A stretch of DNA of 64,000 nucleotides from the NCBI GenBank assembly GCA_016169945.1, contig JADLSH010000145.1, forward strand, positions 3,471,501 to 3,535,500. Reading direction: 5' to 3'. The translations under genes and the position numbers were made by a program. The notes under the pieces are model-generated. The model was not told the DNA's origin. It saw nothing but the letters and a program-made list of their open reading frames with translations, and ran no database searches. Shown piece by piece: positions 38,101 through 50,100 of the stretch. This DNA is from Trachythela sp. YZ-2020 (Eukaryota > Cnidaria > Anthozoa > Malacalcyonacea > Clavulariidae). Numbering within the stretch: position 1 is the first letter of the stretch; each line of letters opens with the position of its first letter.

Positions 38101-41100
38101 TTCCTATGGCCTTTGACACCTTGGTAACAACATTGTCTATATGAGTATCCCATTTAAGTTCGGATCATCAACAATAACCCCTAAAGTTTTTATTTATTTT
38201 ACTCTTTTTATATTACTATCTCCCAGTTTAATATCAGGATCAGTATCAATTTTACTAAGCCGTTGTCTATAGAACCAGCAATCATATATTCAGTTTTATT
38301 CTTATTCAGTGTTAATTTGTTGGCCAACAACCATTGGTGTATATTTTCCAAACCATTATTCAATTTCGTTTGGATGTCTACTATTGAGGCGCCACTTGCT
38401 GTTAGATTGGTATCATCTGCAAACATGCTGGCTGTAGTTGTTCTTAAACAGTTAGGTAAATCGTTTACATAAATAAAAAACAATGCTGGGCCCAAATTTG
38501 AACCTTGAGGTACTCCGCAGCGAATTGTTCGACATTTTGATGTTGTTTGATTTATTTTACACATCTGCTTTCTATTGTTAAGTATGATTTGAACCAATTT
38601 AAGGTGGTTCCTCTACAGGCAAAATAAGATAATTTTTCAATCAAGATGCCGTGGTCGACACAATCGAAGGCTTTTTTGAAATCAAGAAAATTTATCCATA
38701 TTTATGTACCATTGGTTCGTATTATTTGAAAGAGAAGTTGTGGTCGAGCTCTTTTTCGTGAAGTCAGCTTGGCTATCTGTCAGCAAGTGGTTAGATTCTA
38801 AGTATCCAATGAATTGCCTGGAGATAAGCTTTTCAAACACTTTCGCTACTACAGAGATAATAGATATTGGTCTGTAATTACTACAATCTAATTTGCTTTC
38901 CCCTTTATGTACACGAGATATGCACGCAATTATTATTATTATTATAACATATTTACAGAGGATGAAACAATTCAGTATATAAATACTGCTATCAACTTGT
39001 GTCCTCTCTGCAGAGCTAAAAATATCCTTAAAATCACCTTAAAATCATCAGGAAATACGCCCATTTCACTGGATTTATTGAATATATTAGTAAGTGATTC
39101 GGCAATCATTTCTGCACTATCTTTTAAAAGTTTGAGTGATATTCGATCGTGTCCGGTTGCTTTACAAGTTTTAATTCTCGAAATTTCACTTTTGACCTCC
39201 GAAGCAAAAATTTCTTGAACTTCAAGTGTGGTGTCAATTGGGGTGATATAACTTTCAAAACAACTTTCCCCTTTAGGAAGATTATTTGCCAGATCAGATC
39301 CAATCTCATTAAAATAAGTATTCATAGCATCTGCTATTAAATCGTGTTTCGTGATAGCTTCTTGATCGATTACCAATTGATTAATATTTGTTGTTTTCAA
39401 TTTCTTATTTGTTAGTTGGTTAATAGTTTTCCACATAGATTTTGGATCCTTATTGCATTGATTTATCGCATTGTTATAGTAATTGGCTTTTGTATCTGTA
39501 ACTGACTTGTTCAATTCATTTCTAGCCTTTGTTTTAATTTCCGAAGTTAGCCATCGCACATGTTCACTTCGTACTAATTTTATAGTTCATTGAATTTCGA
39601 ATAAACATAGCTACTCCGCCTCCCATGCGATTCCTATCTTTACATACTAGATCATAGCCATCTATACCCACTTCATGGTCACTGACGGTGTCATCTATCC
39701 TTATTGCATTGATTTATCGCATTGTTATAGTAATTGGCTTTTGTATCTTTAACTGACTTGTTCAATTCATTTCTAGCCTTTGTTTTAATTTCCGAAGTTA
39801 TAGCCATCGCACATGTTCACTTCGTACTAATTTTATAGTTCATTGAATTTCGAATAAACATAGCTACTCCGATCATAGCCATAGCTACTAGATCATAGCC
39901 TAAGCCATCTATACCCACTTCATGGTCACTGACGGTGTCATCTAGCCAGGTTTCATTAACGCATATAATGTCATATTCTTGACATATACTCTAAATTTAT
40001 CTATATATTTTACTATACTTCTAATATTAAGATGTTCTATTTTGAAACCCTTATTGCCACTATGCAATCTTTTCTTGGTTACATTGGTCATATTATTTCC
40101 CTCCCAGGCAATTCAATAGTTTGATCACTTATACCAGAACTACATGGTTTTACTGCTCTGAGACAGGTTCATAACATCAATTATACTTGGAGTTAAGATA
40201 ATGAACAAACTGTGCCAAATCTATTTAGGTGCAAACCGTAGGAGTTTAAGTGTTTATCTTGAATATTTTTATGTTCAATATAATCCCAATTACGTTGTTG
40301 ACATGCTTTAGCAAACATTTTGTTTACCTTATTTACTTTCTGTGAATATCCAGCATTGTCGGTCTGAGTATCAGTTCCGATATTGCCACATTTGTTGTTC
40401 GGCTTTCTTTCTTTACAATCTCCTGAATTTTTAACATATACCATCAACAATCTCGTTTGCCTGTTTGTCTCTTACATCATTTGTGCCAACATGTGGTATT
40501 ATTTGATCTGGCTTTTTCGCTAGGCATGGTCTTATAAGGTGGCTCATCGCTTCCGTGTTTGATCCTCTGTACGTTTCTACATATAAATATGTTATTTACC
40601 GGTTGCGAGGTCCGGATGAGCTAAAAACTGTGCCTGAGGGACGTTTTCAAGACCGAGGGCACAGTTTTTCTCATCCGGACCGACGCTGCCGGTAAATAAC
40701 GTGTTTATTTTTTATCATATGTAAAATTTAAGAATTTATTAGAATTGAAAATTCCAGTGTAGCGAAATAATTTGAGATCAGTGCAATTGTGGCAAGAAAC
40801 TCGCAAAAAACAGTTTCTGTAAAAATGTACACGATATTTTTTAAATATGGCAGCAGAAAAGCATAGGAATGAAAGGTTTTGGCCTGGCGAAACAACAAGC
40901 TTGCGTGCGCTTTCAATGAGATAAAGTGAAATGAGACAATTTGGCCAAACCAAGACAAATGATATTTTGCTCGATATTTTGCTGGCAAAGCCATGCAACA
41001 AAATGCGCAGCCTGAAATACTAACACACTCGGATTATAATGTGAGTATCAAAATTCATTTCCAGCCGAAAACTTTAGGAGTAAAATCAGATTCACTTAAA

Positions 41101-44100
41101 TTATAATAAATGCCCTCCTCTCGGGAAGTTAGTCTTAGTCAAATTTTGCTCCATTCATCTTAGTTTACCTATTAAGATTTTCAGCTCCTTCCTGATTTTC
41201 AATCAGAGTTCCCCTCATAATCCGGCTAAGCATTCGCATTTCTGTTGATTCAATAATTATCTTTAATAACTTAAAAATAAACAATTTAATAACTTTTTAC
41301 AAGATATTCGATAGTTTTATTTATTGATACTCCGAAATCCAATCCACTGAAATTACCGTAAAACAATTTGACGTCCATGCATCATCAACACAAACGCCGT
41401 CGATCGCACGGCAATGTAAACAGCAATTGGCAAGTTGTTTCATGCTTACACCATGGCTTAAACCACCTTTAAGGCATGTAAAGTTTGTAAATGAACTCAA
41501 AGTAGTGCATAGAAAGCCGTAGTTGTTTGGTTTTGACGATTCGTTGCAAAATGTTCAATTTTATCGATTTTTTGATAAAAATATATTAGCATCAATTATT
41601 ATCGCATCTCAAATTTTAGATTCTCCAATTACAGTCACTTAAAATATTATTATTCGCAAACCAATTTGAAACGAAACCCACCGTTAGAAAGCTGAATGGC
41701 TACGCTTTAAAATGAATATAAACATTGACTTTTACTGATCGAAAGCTTTACCAAAAAATACCAAATATATAGACTCGTGTTCTCCACACAACAGGGGTTT
41801 TATAATGAGATCGCACGTTCTATTTGAAATCCTTCTTGAAAAATATAGGCACGTAAGCGTACATTGCGTCCAGTTGCTGTTGTCGTTGTTGACTAAATTT
41901 ATTTGTACTATAGTTGTTGTGGTGTTATTTGGTGGTGGTGTTCGATTGCCAGCTTCAAATAGTGAATGGCCTATTGCACCGGCCGAACAAAATTTCGCGT
42001 GAAACATGAAACAAAAACAACACCGAATGTTTTTCAAAAGACACTTGATTAAATGCGGAAACTTGCTTTTAAATTAATAAAGGCTATATTGAATTTTAGG
42101 ATGCTATACCAGATGAAATGAAGGAAGCGGCGAAATTGTTGGCAGAAGCGATGTTTGTTCGTGAGAAATATATGACGATGAGTTTGCAAGGAGCCTGTCA
42201 AACAACTTTGAAAGCATTAAATGAAATTGACGATGAATTTAATGTTGATATTATCCTGAAGGATCGAGGAGTCAAAGCAGACCGCCATATAGGTGCGTAC
42301 TGTTTGTTAGAACTCCATCACTCCATGTACAAACTGCGATACTGCAGTACTGTAGTTTTTGTACAATATCAATGATGATCGGAAGTTCTCATCCAGAAAC
42401 GTTTAAATCAAGTTGAAACCTTAGCGCGCATTCTCATCATCATCATTTTCGTCTTCATCGTCTTCTTTTCCCGCTTGGCCTGTGGTCGTCTGGTCGGGGG
42501 GGGGGGGGGGAGGATTCCTCTCAGGGAAACGATGCTCCAGCAGATGCAAACATTCCTTCCTTTCCATCATCACTACTTTGAATGCCCAGTGACAGTCGTC
42601 CTGCCCTACGACTTGAATTGCTGGATCTATAAATTTACGCTGTTTGCGAGAGGGAGCTAGCATTCTTTCACCTTTCAACTTTTTGTAGATCTGCAGCCGC
42701 CATGTCATACGTACGCTCCAGGAGCCGCCATGTCATACGTACGCTCCAATGCATTAAAGTTGGTGCACAATAGGTTTTTGCTAGACGCGGGATAACGTGT
42801 ATTTCAATAACTACTTTTTGGCACTAAATTAGTTCATTTTTGGCGCTGCATTACAGTCAAATTGCACTGCTACCTGCCAATCATAATTGAGCATTCCTTT
42901 TCTTATACTATAATTATTATATATTTAGTAATGATTTTGTATATTTGTATTTGTTCAAGCGTTAAAACTTTTGTGGGATATTAGTTTGTTTAGTTATGGT
43001 ACGATAAAAGGTCAGAAAGTAACAATTAGATTGACCAATTTCATATAGGTGAAATGACAAAGCAGAAAAAAGTGGAGAATTTCTACGATAAAATTGAGCT
43101 GCCAGATGCCTGCGATTACAAATTTGAAAACCGAGATGGTGTATTCTGTATTACCGCTGGTACACCGTTGAAACCTGACAGTGTTTTCTTTAAGAAGGAT
43201 GGCTCACCTAAAGGCCAGATTGCGCCACCAAGAGATGAGTTTCTTAACGATTATTATCTTTTACTTGCAACTTGTGCAAATGGTCCTGTGTAAGTAATCA
43301 CTGATTGTAAGCAAGCACATCCTGTTTGGATTAAAATTGGTTTAACCTATCACAAGCTAGTGTTAAAAGAGGTCTATGGCGAGCTGGATCCAACTTCTAA
43401 GAGGCATATGGACGCCGATGAAGAGTGATGCTTTGTTTAAAACCTTGCGTTAAAAAGAGGATTTAGTAGGGGGAGGGGAGGTTTGAAAGGAGGGAGGGAG
43501 GGATAGGCATGGAAAGCAACCTCGACATTAGAATGGGCTGATCATGAGAGGTCGGCTTAATCAATTTTGCTTCCCCGCCTAAACCTTTGGTCCCGAACAT
43601 GTCACCACGTAAAGTTCCTGGAGTTCTCCATTGCTCTTCGCCATGGCAGCTCCGACATTTGCATATATCCCATGCAACATGGTTGATAGCCTAATTTCTA
43701 TTTAATTCTATCATGGGGACCATACTAACTTAAACTATTCTATTGGGAGTGTAGTAAAAAGATAAGTAAATCCCCCAAGTTAATAAAGTTAGTTATTTGC
43801 GGACGAAGGTTTTGCGTATATTGATCAACTATATATGAACCTGTAATTCTATAGACACCGTTTCGCACAGTATTTCTTCTAAATAGTGTTTTTTTCTTTA
43901 TTCAGTCGATCGTTTGCCACCCGCCAGTTAGAATATTTGGAAGGAAAGTTCAATCTTCATACTCTCATGAATAGTAAGAAAGAATTGGCTGAGATCAAAG
44001 AAGTGCCGAAACGAGATTATTACAACGTTCGGAAAGTATGAATAAACACGTTTTACCTTACTAAAACTGGTTTCTTTGTCATTGGCAACCGATGTAATAG

Positions 44101-47100
44101 GATGTATACATATTACGTCATACATCGATCAGCAATCAATAAAGGTTTATCTGCATTCAGTACACAAAAACATATCCTGACTATTTAACATCGATTCGTT
44201 GGTTCAAGTAAATGGAAATCGGGTTTTAACTGTGTATATGGTGTAGTACTGTAAAATGTTATAGATACCATTTAGAATTAAATATAGCCTGTCTAGGTGG
44301 TGCTTTTAGGAAATGGCGATATATAACGTTATCCTGTTAGGTTTATCTCCTTCCATGAATCAATGCAGATTCCATGTTTAAATTAAGTTGAACATGATTG
44401 TACGTATATCCATTGACATTTTGCATATATCCGATGTTTCTCAGATTGACACGCATATCCACGCAACTGCCTGTATGAGTCAATACTCACTGCTGAAGTT
44501 CATGAGGCGCAAGGCCAAAACAAATCCTGATGAGATAGTCGCAGAGAAAGATGGAAAAAAGTTGACTTTACTTGAGGTATGAGGATCGAATGAGGAAACG
44601 TAATTTAATATATTTGCAAGTTGCAACTAATGTTATAATTAAAATGGCTCGCTGCAATGCTGCATAATAAAACATTGGGTTAAATATTGACTATATGTGC
44701 ATGTACTACAATTTATATGTCGAGCTTTTTAGATCTAATTTACATTAACAGTTTGGCCACTTTTCTGTGCATGGGCAATACCCTTAGTGTGCTAAATTTT
44801 AGTTCGTGGGATGCACCTGGGCATGAGCCCACCCCAACCATAACCTTATATCATTCGTCCTTAGCACGGCTAGCATATTGTATGTTTACGAACGGTATCA
44901 TTTTCCCTATTTTATAAGCTAAATAGACCATGTCACAGTGAAATAAAATGTTTGTTTGTTTTTAGTTCTTTGACAGCCTTGGTTTAAAACCTGAAGAGCT
45001 TAGTGTGGATAGTCTGGACGTTCATGCAGTAATTATAGCTTTCCTTTTGATAACAAATTAGATCGATCGAGATATCATTATTATATATATATATGTGCGC
45101 CACTGGCACTGATATAATATGTAAGTTTGACCAACCGTCAATATTTATTTTGTTTTAATCAGGGAGAAGAAACGTTCAATCGTTTTGACAATTTCAACAA
45201 GAAGTACAATCCAGCTGGTATGTAATTAGACATGCAAGTTAAATAGTTGATATATACTGTAATGCGTACTTCTATATGTTAACGTTCACAATAAAATATT
45301 TTTATCCACTAAATGGCGGCCCCAGACTCGTCTCGCACGGTCGTAATAATAGTGTTCACTCGTAGTCACATTCAATATGGGGGATCTACAGCGTAGACCT
45401 TAGCCATTTACTCGGCAGGATTCTCAATGAGAATTCCAGATGTATAGGCTCATCATTATAATGGATCGATGGCCGAGTCAACGCTTTCGCCGTTCCTCGG
45501 CCCCGCCCCCAAATCGTCTGGGCCCCAGTCTTCTAATGCGAAGTGCGCTGATAACGCTGCAACATACGTAGAATGTCTAGGTTGGGGGATCTACAAAAGA
45601 ACCATCATATTATTCATATAAAAGTGAAGCCATGGTTCGTGAGCCTTGTTCTAGAAGACAAATGCATGTTTGAAACGTATTCTTTTATTAAACGTATTCT
45701 GTCACGCACAACGTTTAATAAAACGACAAAATGCATGGTTTGAAATTGCCCATACCAAATGAACATACTGAACTGTTAGTTCGGATGATAAAATCGGGGT
45801 TGCATTGCGTTACAAGTGATATCTTCTTAATTGTTTGCAGAGAAGTATACTTCTTATATAAATGTAAATAGCATTTAACATTATAGACTTGAGATAAAAC
45901 AAGAAATTAAACACGCAAGTAACATGCACGCTCGTTTAAAACTCGTTTGTTCTTGCAGGTCAAGGCGCCCTTCGAAAACTGTTTCTGAAGAAGAGTAACT
46001 ACATGGATGGACGATATTTGGCTGAACAGATCAAAGGGGTCATGGAGCTTCATGAAAAACAAAAATACGTCAACAGTGAATTGAGAATTTCAGTTCATGG
46101 CAAATATCCAGATGAGTGGCTAAGACTGGCACAATGGGCCTTGAAGTACAATATTCAGTCACCCAATGTTCGCTGGATGATTCAAGTTCCAAGGCTTTTG
46201 TAAGTCAGCGTATTTTACATCTTTTTGGGGTTACTCTTTACTTCTGTGTTTTCATTAGGGGCCTTGAGAAGCACAAAAACCAAAATTTTAATGCATACCG
46301 CCGGCCAAGCCAGACCTATACGCATCTCGATAATGATTGGTCGTAATCGATCGTATTGACTCTAAGCGTACGCCACTAACTACGGCCCTCGATTAGTGGT
46401 AATCGATCCAGCGTGGGTTTAAATGTCGTGCAACATGATTGAGCAGAGAACTTTGAAAGGGGATGCGAATTTTTTATTTCTAGAAGGAACAAGTAATCTC
46501 AACCAGTTATTCCCCAAAATGTACATTGTGCGGAGAAACAAACATGTGCCCAAACATGCACATTGTGCGAGTGCTTGATTGAAGGGCTCGAAAATCTGAG
46601 CAGAAGAGAGTGAGAAAACTCCTGATACGACATTCTTTAACTTATACACAGTTACTTCTAAGTACATTATACATTAAATCTAGCGGTATTTTTAAACATG
46701 CATATGTTTATCCAAAAAAGCGGCTTGGTATTGTTGATATTTGAAATTTACCAAGAAACGAAGTACCTTATAACGTTCATTCGACTTCTATTTTTAATGT
46801 AAATTTAACATGACGAAAGTAGCGAACACCTGAAAATAGCGGCCCCTTAGGGCTTCTAAATGGAATTCTATACGTGTGTAATGTTTTAAGGCCCGATCAA
46901 ACGAGAACGCAAGTCATCACAAGTAAACTTGTTTTGACTTGCGACGCAACCGATCAAACGATACGCAATAGATTTAGCTCGTGTTCTTTTCTTTCATGTT
47001 CTCACTCTTATTGGAAACATTTTCGTCGACTCTTTCCAGTTTTTCGGTGTTTTTTGAAGCCATTTGGAACGAACGGTATTCGACTTCGGCGTTTCCCGCT

Positions 47101-50100
47101 TTTTTAACAATCACAGAGATAAATAGAGCGCGAGCACAGAGGACTAGGGACTAGCCTAGCTTTATGTTACCATGGCAACTGGTCACGAAAAACTTGCTTG
47201 AACTTGCGCTTGGTGTTCAAACGTGTCGCAAGTGCTCGCAAGTTTACAAAAACTTGCGATGAAGTTTGAACCAGTTCAAATCATTCGCAAGCTAACGCAA
47301 GTCATCGCAAGTTACGAGGCACAAGCAAGCGCAAGTCATCGCAAGTCATCGCAAGTTGGTGGTCAAACGAGCCACAAGCAAGCGCAAGTAAAAACTTGCG
47401 ATGACTTGCGTTCTCGTTTGATCGGGCCTTTACAGTTAAATCTTATCTGAACGTTTTGTGGTATCATGAATATAGCGACATCTATTGTGCAAGAGGCAAC
47501 TACAAGAACTTTGCTGAAATGCTACAGTTTCTTTTTGGACCAATGTTTGAAGCTACTCTTGATCCTAAATCTCATCCTGAGATGGCGAAATTTATGACCC
47601 AGGTATTGTAGTAACAAAATCTATTCAATATTTCACGTTTGACTTTGTTGTAACTTTAAAAAGCTTTAAAGCCATATCTTGCCGCTTCCGCACACTGGAT
47701 ATCTAGTCTGATTCACCTATTAATGGTAACGTACGCCCTGTTAAGAGAACACCCCTCTTAAGAGGATACATACTACAGAATATAACGTTACCCCTATTAA
47801 GCAGACACCCTTCTTAAGCGGATCCGGACACATCGGTGTGGTCCCGCAACCGTCCGTTACCATGCATTTTTTTCCAATTTTGCCATTGGGCTTGAAAACA
47901 TAACAAGAACTTCGACGTTTCATGCGAAGGCCCTGCGTTTCGTCTGGAAGTTAGAAGGACCTTCGCTCGAAACGTCGAAGTTCTTGTTATATTTTTCAGG
48001 CTGTTTGATTCTACAAACCCTCAAGTACAGCTGTTAAGTATACATCTCTCTCTTGCATTCATCAAGGTGATTGGTTTTGACTCTGTTGATGATGAGAGTA
48101 TTCCAGAATTGACTCCATTCAATGAAGATAGTGAAACACCTTCAAACTGGACTCAAGTGGAAAGACCAACATATTCTTACTATATTTACTACATGTATTG
48201 TAACATCATGACTCTTAACCACTTGAGAAAGTAAGTAACACGTTGAGGAGCGGGTTAAAAGTTTCCAAATTTTGCTAAATTAAAGTTATACATTAGCGGC
48301 AACAAGACTACCTCCTCCACAGGCGCTTTATTAATTGGAGCGGGCTTGGAAAATTAGGGAAGGGACGCACGGGCGGCATAAAAAATGCGGGTAAGGCGAA
48401 GAGAAGCGCCTGCTAACTAATGTTCTCAAGATGGCAGAAGCTATTCACCATTTATTTGACTATAATCGTCCGGAGAAAGAGTTTGTTAATGATTCTTATG
48501 AACGTAGGCTCTTACAAAAGGTTAAGGAAGGTGGGGAAGTACTTTGCCCTAACTGTCACGCTACTGATGGCAAAAATAAATGAGCATATATACTTTTAGA
48601 TTTGTTATACATATTTGTTATTATTTTGCATATAATTTTCCTTTCAAGTTATACATATTCGTAGTCAAATACATACTCATACTACATACTGAATGACACA
48701 TTAATGATGTCGACATCACTAGCACTGAAGTCAATTGAACCCTTCGCATTTTGAGTGCATTTTTCGGTGTTGTCGCCCATCGAGACTGAGGAGTGAGGAC
48801 AAAAACACTTTGATTCAACGTTTCATATTTCGATTAATATGGATCATATTTCAGCAATAACTTTTAAAATATATCCATCTAAGATGGAAAACACGAAAAT
48901 ATATCGTTTTACGCTGTGATGGGCAATATTTCAGGCAGATTTTTTTGGATTCCCGATTGTCGACATTTATGCCTGATTTTCGACCATTATATGGCAGGCC
49001 CTTCGTCACTCTTTCCCCTGATGCAAAATATCACCCGCCCGCGGGAAAAAGGGCCTGAGGAGGAGGTAGGCAACAAGATATAAGATATGGTTTAATTAAA
49101 TGAATGTAATCCATGAATAAGGAGTACAGCTCCACTTAACGCCTAGATGTAAATACGCCAAAATATGATCGCACATAACCCATGGCTCCTTAGACATGAC
49201 TGCATTGCACCCAACTTAGCCAAAAGTCTGACAAGTGATCAAGTCGTGTTTAAATCTTTCACAATTTTTGCGCACGAATGTAGCGTGAGTAACTTTCTAC
49301 TTTTTATAATACTTATTCATTATGTATACGGTCGGTATTTGGATATTTGTAGCCCGAAGAGTATCATCAATTGTGATGTCCTATCTCTGTTCTTGCCTAG
49401 CTTATCACATAAAACGTTTAATATGTTGTGCTTTAAACAAGCGCTTTTCAATTACTTTGTTCTTACAGAGAGCGTGGAATGAATACGTTTGTGTTACGTC
49501 CTCATTGTGGTGAAGCTGGTTCGCCCAAACATTTGGTTGCTGGATTTATGTTGACTCAGAATATATCTCATGGTCTCATGTTGCGCAAGGTTAGTATGTA
49601 TGTATGGATGGATAGTACCTTAACTGAATGAGCAAAATAAAAGCTGTGCGCTTTAAAAACATCCAGGTTTAAGTAAATCAGGACTGGGATAACTATGCAG
49701 TGAATTCCTTCAAACGCACCCTTACGGAAAGTACATTGCCTTCGCTATAGAGCCTCGTTTCCATGACTAAAACCTTGATTTTAGATCCTTTGTCTCGTTA
49801 TTGCGGTGCCCCTGCAAAGTTGGGCACAGCTTTATTTTCTCGGTGTGAGTTCGTTCGTTTGTTCGTTCGTTCGGAATCTTAAGTTAAGACAGGAGCTCAG
49901 GCCCTATAATTATGCCAGTTAGCAGATTTTCCTCCGCCCGCGCGTGCATTAATATTCTGCCTCTTCAAATTATTTTGTCAACAAATATCCGGCGTGTTTG
50001 GTGCTACGATTTTGGATTTTTATGAAATATGCCCGTCTCAACTCCAAATCTAATCACAGATGTTTAGAAAATTGGAAAAAAAACAAGTTGGAAAAAAATT

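Noticed and set aside
42421..42708. 95-codon minus-strand frame with poly-Pro and an acidic tail
   Set aside because: The proline run is a poly-G tract and the acidic tail a CATCAT/TCTTC-type simple repeat; no homologue recognised.
43366..43431. Short plus-strand frame reading [19 protein letters not shown]
   Set aside because: Protein-like but only about 20 codons, without splice sites or a known family; lies in AMP deaminase intron 3 out of context.
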